Positions 14,978 to 22,223 of a stretch of DNA of 24,526 bases are shown here, piece after piece. The stretch is from an uncultured Bacteroidota bacterium. Lineage in GTDB: Bacteria > Bacteroidota > Bacteroidia > Bacteroidales > P3. A program made the position numbers and the translations under genes. How positions within the stretch are numbered: position 1 is the stretch's first letter; the number at the start of each line of letters is the position of its first letter. Where the stretch lies: NCBI GenBank assembly GCA_900545215.1, contig UQXW01000035.1, forward strand, positions 1 to 24,526, written 5' to 3'. The notes below the pieces were generated by a model. That model made no database searches. It had not been told where the DNA came from and saw only the letters and a list, made by a program, of their open reading frames with translations.

Positions 14978-16126
14978 ATGTTGAAATATATTTTGAGAGT
15001 ATTGTTCTTTTGTTGCATGTTATCGACGTCGTTTTTCGTGTGCGGGCAGCAGATTTACAGCGAGGATAGTTTGGAGTTCGAATACACGGCTTTGCAGTTG
15101 GAGGTGGAGAACCTGCGTGGGGAGATTGTGAATTTGAAAGGAAGTATAGATGTTTTGAAACGCCGCAACAATGAGTTGCATCTCATGAATGATACTCTGA
15201 CTGTGGTGAATAATGAGATAAACAAGCAGTTGAGCGAGAAGAATGCTTTGTTGGAGGAGAAAATCCGCATATTGCAGCAAAAGGAAATTCTTTTTGCCGA
15301 GAAGGAACAGGTATATAAGGAGGCTATAAGCAGTTCCAATGTGGACAAAGCGAAGATTGAGGGTCTGGTGGAGGCTAAGAATGCGAGTATCGAGGGAAAG
15401 GACAAAGAAATTTCGCTTTTGCAGAAGAGTATAAACGAAAAGGAAAATCATATTTCCACCAAGGACATGCAGTTGAAGCAGATGTCGGCGGAACGGGATA
15501 AGTATTTCATGATGTCGGATACGCTTCGCGAGCAGTTGAAAGAGGCTCAGATAGTGATTTTGAAGCGTGAGGAGGAATTGAAATACACAAAGAAACGTGC
15601 CGAAGAGGCGGAGGCAAAGGTGGAAAGGGCTACGGGCAGAAAGAAAAAAGTGAGAGTAATCCAGGGATTGGCAATGCACTTTTCTCCTATGCCGGACTGG
15701 ATTATCAGACCGAGGGGAATAAAGCAAAACCAAGGTCAAGACCAAGTCAAAGAGTACAAGAACTTTATAGAGAACGCCAATGCAGGAACGGTGGATTTTG
15801 ATTTGGTGGTGGGTGCTTCGGTAATGCTTTTGGATTTAACGAAGAACGGAGAGAAGTTTACGCAGGATTTGGGAATATATGTGGGATTCGGAGGCAACAA
15901 TCTTTTCAAGAACTTCTATTTAGGTCCGTCTTATAAGTTCCTTGACTTCTTTCATCTTTCTATCGGAGTGAAGATGGCTCAATATACCGTGCTTGCAGAG
16001 GGGTATAAGGTAGGAGACGAACTCCCCGGCGGTTGGGCAATTCCCACAGCCAAGAAATGGATAATCACACCTTACATTTCACTTTCTTTCGATTTGGATT
16101 TCATTTCATATATAGGTAAAAAATAA
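14978..16126 (+). CDS. Exported coiled-coil protein with C-terminal beta-rich domain
   Basis: 382 aa from the ATG at 14978 (the in-frame TTG at 14927 lies inside the promoter). A signal peptide (MLKYILRVLFFCCMLSTSFF, cleaved near VCGQQ) precedes a long heptad-rich coiled coil (about 25-225), with stretches such as LQLEVENLRGEIVNLKG and KEISLLQKSINEKENHIS. After a basic segment (GRKKKVRV), the last 140 residues alternate hydrophobic and polar residues (FDLVVGASVMLLDL, LGIYVGFGGNNLF, FYLGPSYKF) and end in SFDLDFISYIGKK, like strands of a small outer-membrane barrel. This suggests an outer-membrane protein with a periplasm-spanning coil. No named family was recognised. Seven bp separate it from the deaminase gene. 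Confidence 0.8.
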   Translation: MLKYILRVLFFCCMLSTSFFVCGQQIYSEDSLEFEYTALQLEVENLRGEIVNLKGSIDVLKRRNNELHLMNDTLTVVNNEINKQLSEKNALLEEKIRILQQKEILFAEKEQVYKEAISSSNVDKAKIEGLVEAKNASIEGKDKEISLLQKSINEKENHISTKDMQLKQMSAERDKYFMMSDTLREQLKEAQIVILKREEELKYTKKRAEEAEAKVERATGRKKKVRVIQGLAMHFSPMPDWIIRPRGIKQNQGQDQVKEYKNFIENANAGTVDFDLVVGASVMLLDLTKNGEKFTQDLGIYVGFGGNNLFKNFYLGPSYKFLDFFHLSIGVKMAQYTVLAEGYKVGDELPGGWAIPTAKKWIITPYISLSFDLDFISYIGKK

Positions 16127-16133
16127 TACGCAT

Positions 16134-17357
16134 ATGAAGACATTGATTAAGAATGCACTGATTGACGGCATCGAACAGGACTTGTTGATTGAGGATAACA
16201 TTATCCGCAAAAAAGCGAAAGGCATCGAAGACGGCGAAGCGGAGATTGTGAACGCCGAAGACAAGGCTGTCATTCCTGCTTTCTACAATATGCACACTCA
16301 TGCGGCAATGGCGTTGTTGAGGAGTTACTCCGAGGATAAGCCTTTGTTCGATTGGTTGAACAATATATGGAAAAGGGAAGCCGAACTGACACCTGAGGAT
16401 ATTTATAACGGAACACGTCTCGCCATATTGGAGATGATAAAGAGCGGAACGGTGTTCTTTGCGGATATGTATTGGCATAACGAAGCTGTCGTGAGAGCTG
16501 CTCGAAGTATGGGCATAAGAGCCGATGTCGGAATCTGCCTGATGGATTCTTTGGGTGAAGAGGTAATAAAGCAGAAATCGGATTTCGCAAAGAATTTCCG
16601 CAAAGACGAAAATTCTTTGGTCTCCATAGGCATTGCCCCTCATGCGGTATATACATGCAGCAGCGAATTGTATCGCAGGAGCTTTGAATTGGCAAGAGAA
16701 CACGGCTTTTTGTTCCATACGCATTTGGCAGAGACGGAAAAGGAAGTGGCAGATTGCTTACAACAACACGGTAAAACGCCGGTGGAATACCTTTATGATT
16801 TGGGAGTTCTCGATGAGCAAACATTGGTTGCCCATTGCGTTCATCTCAATGAGCGGGACATGGAGTTGCTTGCCGAAAGCAAGGCAACGCTTGTGCATAA
16901 CCCTTGTTCCAATATGAAACTCGCTTCCGGCGTATTCGATTCGGAAGCCGTAATGCGAAAAGGTTGCAGAATAGCATTGGGAACGGACGGCAATTCATCG
17001 AACAATAATCTCTCGATGATGGAGGAAATGAAATTTGCTTCGCTGCTTGCTAAGATTCATTACATGAACCCTACGGCAGGGAAGGCGGAAGAGGTCATGC
17101 GTTGGGCGACCCAAAACGGAGCGAGAGCCATGGGATTGAACGCAGGCAGGATTGAAGAAGGTGCTTTGGCGGATATTCTGATTGTAAAACTCGATAACGA
17201 GAGACTTGTGCCGAATAATGACATCATTTCCAACATTGTTTATTCTGCCGATACGAGATGTATCGACAGCGTGATGTGTAACGGAAAGTTCTTGATGAGA
17301 AACGGCATTGTGGATAAAGAAGAGGAAATCATAGCAACGGCTCGCAAGTACAAATAA
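16134..17357 (+). CDS. mtaD: 5-methylthioadenosine / S-adenosylhomocysteine deaminase-type amidohydrolase
   Basis: 407 aa, normal length. The TIM-barrel amidohydrolase signature is complete: metal ligands HTH at 54-56, H195/H197 with catalytic E200 in HTHLAETEKE, the AHCVHL segment (234-237), and D285 in GTDGNSSNNN. These match the MtaD/SAH-deaminase group, cytoplasmic metal enzymes that deaminate the adenine ring of MTA or S-adenosylhomocysteine to the inosyl form. The C-terminal strand (GALADILIVKLDNERLVP) belongs to the small beta domain. Related cytosine/guanine/chlorohydrolase enzymes share the motifs, so the exact substrate is inferred. It lies 7 bp after the coiled-coil gene and 13 bp before the FGE-fold gene, in one apparent operon. 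Confidence 0.88.
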   Translation: MKTLIKNALIDGIEQDLLIEDNIIRKKAKGIEDGEAEIVNAEDKAVIPAFYNMHTHAAMALLRSYSEDKPLFDWLNNIWKREAELTPEDIYNGTRLAILEMIKSGTVFFADMYWHNEAVVRAARSMGIRADVGICLMDSLGEEVIKQKSDFAKNFRKDENSLVSIGIAPHAVYTCSSELYRRSFELAREHGFLFHTHLAETEKEVADCLQQHGKTPVEYLYDLGVLDEQTLVAHCVHLNERDMELLAESKATLVHNPCSNMKLASGVFDSEAVMRKGCRIALGTDGNSSNNNLSMMEEMKFASLLAKIHYMNPTAGKAEEVMRWATQNGARAMGLNAGRIEEGALADILIVKLDNERLVPNNDIISNIVYSADTRCIDSVMCNGKFLMRNGIVDKEEEIIATARKYK

Positions 17358-17370
17358 GGGAAACGTCTTC

Positions 17371-18126
17371 ATGATGAAGAGATTTCGTTTTGTTTTTTTA
17401 CTGTTTCTTTCAACCATGACTCTATGCGGCTTGGCTCAAAGGGACAAGGACATAAAGTGGGTAAGGGTTGAGGGCGGCAGTTTCATGATGGGCTGCAATA
17501 GAGGAGAGGAAGATTGCTACCCAGATGAGGAAGCACACAGCGTAAGGGTTTCTTCTTTCGAAATATCGGCATACGAAGTAACCGTTGCGGAGTATCGCCG
17601 CTACTGCGAGCAGACAGGACAAAACATGCCTAAGGAACCGCTGTTCGGTTGGCAGGACGACCACCCTGTTGTCAATGTTTCATGGCAACAAGCAACGGAT
17701 TATGCAAAATGGATCGGCGGACGACTGCCGACGGAAGCCGAGTGGGAATTTGCTGCCCGCGGAGGAGTAAAAAGCATGGGCTATAAATACTCCGGAAGCG
17801 ACAATCCCTTTGAAGTCGGTTGGTGTTATGAAAACTCCGAAGCAAGCACACACCCCGTCGGAACGAAGCAAGCGAACGAGCTTGGCATATACGACATGAG
17901 CGGAAACGCTTGGGAATGGTGCAGCGACAACTACGGAATTTATTACTATAAGGAAAGCCCGAAAGATAATCCCAAAGGACCGAAAGAAGGCTTGGGAAAA
18001 TGTAACCGTGGCGGCTGTTTCAATTTCGATCACAAGGTTATGATGAACACCCATCGCCGAGGCTGCGGAGACGAAAGCATAGGTATCGGAACAGGGTTTC
18101 GCGTTGCCAGAGACATACGAAGATAA
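17371..18126 (+). CDS. Exported FGE-fold (SUMF1-type) protein
   Basis: 251 aa (ATG 17371; a second ATG follows at once). A signal peptide of about 22 residues ends at GLAQ, without a lipobox. FGE-fold motifs in order: VEGGSFMMGC, SAYEVTVAEYRRYC, HPVVNVSWQQATDYAKW, GRLPTEAEWEFAARGG, HPVGTKQANELGIYDMSGNAWEWC, NRGGCFNF and GFRVARD. A Cys lies directly after GG (NRGGCFN), but the paired downstream Cys of genuine formylglycine-generating enzymes is not in register (the next is in RRGCG). Oxidase activity is therefore doubtful and a structural or binding role more likely. It is the last gene of the unit with the coiled-coil protein and deaminase, and converges on yebC, whose terminator lies between them. 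Confidence 0.9.
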   Translation: MMKRFRFVFLLFLSTMTLCGLAQRDKDIKWVRVEGGSFMMGCNRGEEDCYPDEEAHSVRVSSFEISAYEVTVAEYRRYCEQTGQNMPKEPLFGWQDDHPVVNVSWQQATDYAKWIGGRLPTEAEWEFAARGGVKSMGYKYSGSDNPFEVGWCYENSEASTHPVGTKQANELGIYDMSGNAWEWCSDNYGIYYYKESPKDNPKGPKEGLGKCNRGGCFNFDHKVMMNTHRRGCGDESIGIGTGFRVARDIRR

Positions 18127-18142
18127 GATGGAACAAAACAAG

Positions 18143-18175
18143 AAAAAAGTCCTCGGAAACAACGTTCCGAGGACT
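18143..18175 (-). terminator. yebC terminator between convergent genes
   Basis: Arms 18148-18158 (AGTCCTCGGAA) and 18165-18175 are perfect 11-bp complements. On the minus strand the hairpin is followed by TTTTTTC, so it is a good intrinsic terminator for yebC. Rightward it lacks a T-tract but may still slow transcription from the FGE-fold gene. Confidence 0.85.
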
Positions 18176-18203
18176 CGAATAAGTGAAAAACTTCAATGTA
18201 ACT

Positions 18204-18914
18204 TTACTTCATATTCGTGAAAACGTTCACAACGTCATCGTCTTCCTCCAAACGATTTACCAACTTCTCTACATCCTCCTGCTCTTCGGCAGTCAGTTCC
18301 TTCATATCGTTGGGAATGCGTTCGAAACTGAACGATTTGATTTCAAAACCGTGGTCTTCGAGATACTTTTGGATAGGTCCGAAAGCCGAAAAGTCGGCAT
18401 AGATGAATATTTCGTCTCCATCGGCAAAACATTCGTCCACTCCGTAATCTATAAGCTCCAATTCCAATTCCTCCATGTCGATTCCCTCCTTCATTGCGAC
18501 CTTGAAGTTGCATTTTCTCTCGAAAAGGAAATCCAACATGCCCGATGTGCCGAGTGAACCGTTACCCCTGTTGAATGCTGCCCTCACATTGGCAACCGTT
18601 CTCGTAGGATTATCGGTTGCAGTCTCCACAAGGACGGCTATTCCGTGAGGTCCGTAACCCTCATATACCACTTCTTTATAGTCTGCCGTATCTTTGGAGA
18701 CGGCTCTCTTTATTGCCCTATCGATATTGTCCTTCGGCATGTTCTCGTTCCTCGCCGTCTGTATCAGCAACCTCAAACGAGGGTTGGCATTGGGGTCTGC
18801 ACCGCCCGCCTTTACCGCAATTTCGATTTCCTTGCCCAAACGAGTGAACGTTCTCGCCATATTGCCCCAGCGTTTGAGCTTTCTCGCCTTTCTGTATTCA
18901 AATGCTCTTCCCAT
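18204..18914 (-). CDS. yebC: YebC/PmpR/TACO1-family translation or regulatory protein
   Basis: 236 aa from ATG 18914, with the family start MGRAFEYRKARKLKRW; the open frame extends 17 codons further but only into the leader. Hallmarks: ARTFTRLGKEIEIAVKAGG, NPRLRLLIQTARNENMPKDN, YEGYGPHGIAVLVETATDNP and NRGNGSLGTSGMLDFLF. YebC proteins are cytoplasmic. They were first described as DNA-binding regulators, and the mitochondrial and bacterial members are now linked to translation of difficult stretches such as polyproline. Length and domain order are normal. It has its own promoter (18963-18970) and terminator, so it is monocistronic. Confidence 0.96.
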   Translation of the reverse strand: MGRAFEYRKARKLKRWGNMARTFTRLGKEIEIAVKAGGADPNANPRLRLLIQTARNENMPKDNIDRAIKRAVSKDTADYKEVVYEGYGPHGIAVLVETATDNPTRTVANVRAAFNRGNGSLGTSGMLDFLFERKCNFKVAMKEGIDMEELELELIDYGVDECFADGDEIFIYADFSAFGPIQKYLEDHGFEIKSFSFERIPNDMKELTAEEQEDVEKLVNRLEEDDDVVNVFTNMK

Positions 18915-18962
18915 TATATGATGTTTTACTATTCTCTTATGTCGTTTCTCCGATTCGAGCCG

Positions 18963-18970
18963 CAAAATTA
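18963..18970 (-). promoter_or_regulatory. Bacteroides-type -7 box (TAATTTTG) of yebC
   Basis: Minus-strand TAnnTTTG, 48 bp upstream of the yebC ATG at 18914; it forms a divergent promoter region with 19034-19065. Confidence 0.65.
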
Positions 18971-19033
18971 CGAATTTTCAAACAGTTTTCGTTCCGTGGA
19001 AAGGGAAAAACATCTAATTCGTATGCCGTGTTG

Positions 19034-19065
19034 TTTTGCAGAATGACAATAAATGAGTACTTTTG
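19034..19065 (+). promoter_or_regulatory. Complete Bacteroides-type promoter (TTTTG - 19 bp - TACTTTTG)
   Basis: A -33 TTTG (19035-19038) and -7 TACTTTTG (19058-19065) are separated by 19 bp, the standard spacing. The ATG at 19108 lies 42 bp downstream. This is the best two-part promoter in the window. Confidence 0.8.
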
Positions 19066-19107
19066 CAGCGTGAACACTAATTTGAAAAGCAATTCAGAAT
19101 ATTCGAT

Positions 19108-19989
19108 ATGAAAATCCGACACATTTTTACGGTGGTATTTTTTGTTTTGTCCGGCTTTGCGGGCAATCTTTTCTCACAAAGCGGCAGACATTCTTTGACA
19201 AGGGAAAACATAAGCCTCGTCGTACCCGATGATTGGCTTGCGACAAAGCTCGGAAAGAAGATGGGAGATTTCGGATTGAGGCTTAAAAAACAAAACGACG
19301 TCGCTTTCGTGGAGATAAACTGCACCCGTCACGTAGCGGAACCCACAAGCAAGATAACCACTCTTGCTTCCGAACGCAGTAATAAGGCAACCTTCGAATA
19401 CATGCAGATAGATGAGGTTCGCAATGCAAAACTCGGCAAAATGAATGCCGAATTGCTCGTCTATACGAACACGCATCTGACGGACAGTTACCGCGGAGGA
19501 ATTTATGGTTTGGTGGATAACGGCTATACTTACACAATCGAGTTCTACGGAGCGGACACTCCGGAAGGTAGAAAGGAGATTGAAAGCATTTTGAAGTCGT
19601 TGAAGATAGACAAACCTTTGGCAGAGGAGAATATGGTTGTAGTGGAAGAAGAGTTCGTACCCAAGGATTGGAATGTAGTGCAGGAAGATGAAACCGAAGC
19701 CGTCGTTTCCGACAATGATAATGCGAAAAAGGATAAGGTAAAGGCACCTGAGAGGAAGTTGAGCAAAGAAGAAAAGAAGCTCGAAAAAGAAAAAGAGAAA
19801 CGATTGAAAGAAGAGACCAAGAAGGTCGAGAAGAAGAAAAAAGAGTTGGAAAAGAAGAAAAAACAAAAAGCCAAAGACGACAAACGAGCTGCCGAAAAGA
19901 AGAAAAAAGCCATGAAAGCGAAGAAAGACGACAGCGAAGTAAAGGAGGCTTTGCGAAAAGCCGAGAATAAAAACGAAGAAACCAAGTAG
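19108..19989 (+). CDS. Exported protein with alpha/beta domain and Lys/Glu-rich tail
   Basis: 293 aa. A signal peptide (about 1-24, ending LFSQ) precedes a domain of about 165 residues. Its layout (ISLVVPDDWLATKLGK, FVEINCTRH, then YTIEFYGADTPEGRKEIESI and LKSLKI) resembles the PsbP/DUF1795-like fold seen in periplasmic proteins of this phylum. An acidic linker (VVVEEEFVPKDW, DNDNAKK) leads into a roughly 80-residue tail (about 215-293) made almost wholly of Lys, Glu and Ala, with many KKKK runs; it should be a very basic helix. The tail is charged enough to bind nucleic acid, LPS or acidic polymer, but this is inference. It is likely cotranscribed with the barrel-like gene 53 bp downstream. 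Confidence 0.8.
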   Translation: MKIRHIFTVVFFVLSGFAGNLFSQSGRHSLTRENISLVVPDDWLATKLGKKMGDFGLRLKKQNDVAFVEINCTRHVAEPTSKITTLASERSNKATFEYMQIDEVRNAKLGKMNAELLVYTNTHLTDSYRGGIYGLVDNGYTYTIEFYGADTPEGRKEIESILKSLKIDKPLAEENMVVVEEEFVPKDWNVVQEDETEAVVSDNDNAKKDKVKAPERKLSKEEKKLEKEKEKRLKEETKKVEKKKKELEKKKKQKAKDDKRAAEKKKKAMKAKKDDSEVKEALRKAENKNEETK

Positions 19990-20042
19990 GTATTTCCGAT
20001 GCTGTTTTGCCGAAACGACAAAGAAAAATCACCATACGCCGA

Positions 20043-21308
20043 ATGAAACTTTTCGGATTTTGCCTTTTGATTTTCGTTTTTTTGCTTCTGCCTGTTTTTT
20101 CGGCGTTTGAAGTTTCGGCACAGTTCGTTTATGATGGTTTTTCTTGCAAAACAGATACCTCCAAGCCCGAAGAAAAACAACTGCTCTTCAATATACATAA
20201 CCAAGACTTCTTTGTCGATAACGAATACACGGGAGTGAAAACCGCAGGCTATACTCTGCCGGGTTTTCGCCTCACACCGACGCTTTCCTACGGTATAAGC
20301 AATAATCTTTTCATCGAAGCAGGTCTCTCTGCCTTGCGTTTCCACGGAGCGGAACGCTATCCGTGCATGGTTTATGCCAATCTTCCCGATTGGAAAGGTT
20401 ATCAGTATTCAAGCGGATTGCATTTGATGCCCTATTTCAGGGCAGTATGGTTCATAACCCCGAATTCATCGCTGACTTTCGGCAACATAGAGAACCGAAA
20501 CTCCCATTTCCTGCCGGAGCCTCTTTATAACGTTGAAAACACCTTTGCTTCCGACCCCGAGGCAGGCTTGCAACTGCGGATAAACACAAAGTATAATCGT
20601 TCCGATATATGGCTCAACTGGCAGAGTTTCGTCTTTGCGAACGATATTCACCAAGAGGCATTCACCTTAGGCATAAGTTCCCGAAGCAGAATACTCTTCG
20701 ATAACGACAAATCCGAACTTGCCCTTCCTCTTTCCTTTCTTGTGCAGCACCTCGGCGGCGAAAACCTGAGCGAAGATTTCACTGTCGAGTCATGGATTAA
20801 CCTTTCCTTGGGGCTGAAACTCACAAGGCATATAGGCAAGCACTTCCATATCACATCCGGTTGCGATTTCCTTTATTACAAATCCCTGTCCGAAATCACC
20901 CTTATGCCGTTTAACGAAGGTTGGGCATACTATCCGTACATAGAAGCATCGTACAAGAAATTGAATATCAAGTTTGCGTTCTATGACAGCGAAGACTTCG
21001 TCAGCCTTCTCGGCAGTCCGCATTTCAATAACTTCTCCACGAATACCAAAGGTTTGGTTTTTGAAAGAGCAAACCAATATTACCTCCGTGCAATGTACCG
21101 TCAGAAGATAGCCAAAGCTTGTTCGTCGGACTTTTATGTACAAATATTCCGGCAAAACCGCATAACAGGCGACCGCCCGGGCTTCGAGAAAGTAGTACGC
21201 AACGGTTTTCTCTCTTTCTCAGTGGGAGTCATTCTGAACATAGACCATTCCATATCACTCAAACGCTTCTCCAAGAAAGCGAACCATCGCTTCACCCAAG
21301 CCGATTAG
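20043..21308 (+). CDS. Hypothetical outer-membrane beta-barrel-like protein
   Basis: 421 aa from ATG 20043; the in-frame TTG at 20007 would put 12 charged residues before the signal peptide and is rejected. The signal peptide is long and hydrophobic (MKLFGFCLLIFVFLLLPVF, cleaved near VSAQ). The rest is rich in aromatic residues with alternating strands (GFRLTPTLSYGISNNLFIEA, LHLMPYFRAVWF, SDIWLNWQSFVFA, YYPYIEASYKKLNIKFAFYD), consistent with a barrel of about a dozen or more strands. There is no TonB box or plug, so it is not a SusC-type receptor. No specific family was recognised. The gene ends 154 bp before the next start, with no clear terminator between. Confidence 0.75.
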   Translation: MKLFGFCLLIFVFLLLPVFSAFEVSAQFVYDGFSCKTDTSKPEEKQLLFNIHNQDFFVDNEYTGVKTAGYTLPGFRLTPTLSYGISNNLFIEAGLSALRFHGAERYPCMVYANLPDWKGYQYSSGLHLMPYFRAVWFITPNSSLTFGNIENRNSHFLPEPLYNVENTFASDPEAGLQLRINTKYNRSDIWLNWQSFVFANDIHQEAFTLGISSRSRILFDNDKSELALPLSFLVQHLGGENLSEDFTVESWINLSLGLKLTRHIGKHFHITSGCDFLYYKSLSEITLMPFNEGWAYYPYIEASYKKLNIKFAFYDSEDFVSLLGSPHFNNFSTNTKGLVFERANQYYLRAMYRQKIAKACSSDFYVQIFRQNRITGDRPGFEKVVRNGFLSFSVGVILNIDHSISLKRFSKKANHRFTQAD

Positions 21309-21431
21309 CCGCATATTTTCAACAATCTCCAAGCTGCAAAGACAAAACGGCTGTTCGGGAAAAGAGATATGCATTGAAACCCGGGTTCAAGTTGTAAGTC
21401 TGCGATTGTGTGGCTTCTTGTAAAAATGTAT

Positions 21432-21439
21432 TACTTTTG
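21432..21439 (+). promoter_or_regulatory. Bacteroides-type -7 box (TACTTTTG)
   Basis: TAnnTTTG 23 bp upstream of the ATG at 21463; probably serves both this gene and the MATE gene behind it. Confidence 0.7.
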
Positions 21440-21462
21440 CAGCGAGAACAACACAAAGTAAC

Positions 21463-22200
21463 ATGAAAACATTTTGGAGTATCGGATTGAGCATGCTTTG
21501 TTTGCTCGTTTTCGCAGGCGGACTTCATGCACAATGTCCGTTCGGAGGTAAGGTGAATTGCCAAGGGGCATGCGGCAGGTTTACAGATGAGAATGGGGAC
21601 GGCTATTGTGATTCCGCCATCTTGGAGAACGTGAAAAACGAAACGAAGAAAGACGCCGACGAATCGCCGAAAGAAAAAAATGAAACGGCGAAAGAAAAAA
21701 ATGAAACGCCGATTCGTTCAAAGTCTGATTTGCAAACAGGTAAGCAAACGACCGAAACCGTTGACCAAAACAAAGGAGCAAAGGAACAACAACGCATGGA
21801 AGACTTTGAAGAAGAGGTCATAATCGAAGAAAACCCTGAGGAAACTCCTGTAATCGAACAAGCACCGACACCGCAGACGAATAAAGCGAAGCCGTACAGC
21901 GTCATAACCATCAGTCTTATCTGTCTGTGTGCCTATTTCTTTACTTTCGCCCTCATGAAAGGCGGCAAGATAAAGAAGATGACCCATCGCAAGATATGGA
22001 ACAGTATATTGCTGATAACCTGCTTGGTTTCCTGTCTGCTGGGCTTCCTTCTCGCCATACAGTTGAACTACCATTTCGGCATGCAGTGGCTCGGAACGAT
22101 TTTGAAACTCCATGTGGAGTTCGGCATAGCAATGACCATCATAGCGATAATCCACATCGTTTGGCATTGGAAGTATTACATGAACATCTTCAAAAGATAA
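21463..22200 (+). CDS. Cys-motif plus three-TM DUF4405-like membrane protein
   Basis: 245 aa. A signal peptide (about 1-24) is followed by a compact Cys module, C25-x7-C33-x3-C37-x11-C49, ending TDENGDGYCD, whose DENGDGYCD looks like a small metal-binding loop. Residues 65-85 (ESPKEKNETAKEKNETP) are the translated form of the palindromic repeat family. After an acidic linker come three TM helices (about 146-165, 179-199, 213-236). Histidines at 175, 204, 217, 231 and 235 (MTHRKIWN, LKLHVEFG, IIHIVWHWKYYM) fit the DUF4405 pattern, whose helices resemble haem-binding cytochrome b segments. A redox role in the membrane is therefore plausible but unproven. It is cotranscribed with the MATE gene 23 bp downstream. 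Confidence 0.8.
   Translation: MKTFWSIGLSMLCLLVFAGGLHAQCPFGGKVNCQGACGRFTDENGDGYCDSAILENVKNETKKDADESPKEKNETAKEKNETPIRSKSDLQTGKQTTETVDQNKGAKEQQRMEDFEEEVIIEENPEETPVIEQAPTPQTNKAKPYSVITISLICLCAYFFTFALMKGGKIKKMTHRKIWNSILLITCLVSCLLGFLLAIQLNYHFGMQWLGTILKLHVEFGIAMTIIAIIHIVWHWKYYMNIFKR
21655..21716. repeat. Palindromic repeat family, copy D, inside a coding sequence
   Basis: Three exact matches of 15-16 nt link it to the intergenic copies: 21661-21675 to copy C, 21681-21696 to copy A, and 21697-21712 to the reverse complement of copy B. Outer arms CGAATCG (21660-21666) and CGATTCG (21710-21716) are complementary. A 21-bp unit (CGAAAGAAAAAAATGAAACGS) occurs twice in tandem, so translation gives a seven-residue repeat (ESPKEKN, ETAKEKN). 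The reading frame is kept. Confidence 0.75.
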
Positions 22201-22223
22201 GATAAAGTCGGAAGCCGTACGCG

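Noticed and set aside
15020..15745. 241-codon minus-strand frame opposite the coiled-coil gene
   Set aside because: Its Leu/Phe-rich composition simply mirrors the Glu/Lys-rich coiled coil on the other strand.
20008..20050. Possible fifth copy of the palindromic repeat (GCCGAAACG ... ACGCCGAATGAAAC)
   Set aside because: Only scattered short matches; the defining core and paired arms are not present.
19174..20345. Phe/Ser-rich minus-strand frames of 230-266 codons
   Set aside because: They complement the Lys/Glu-rich tail and the following gene; the plus strand has the promoter, signal peptides and domains.
21374..21392. TTGAAACCCGGGTTCAA, tRNA T-arm-like palindrome
   Set aside because: No acceptor stem, anticodon arm or CCA-adjacent structure could be built around it; it is at most a short hairpin between genes.
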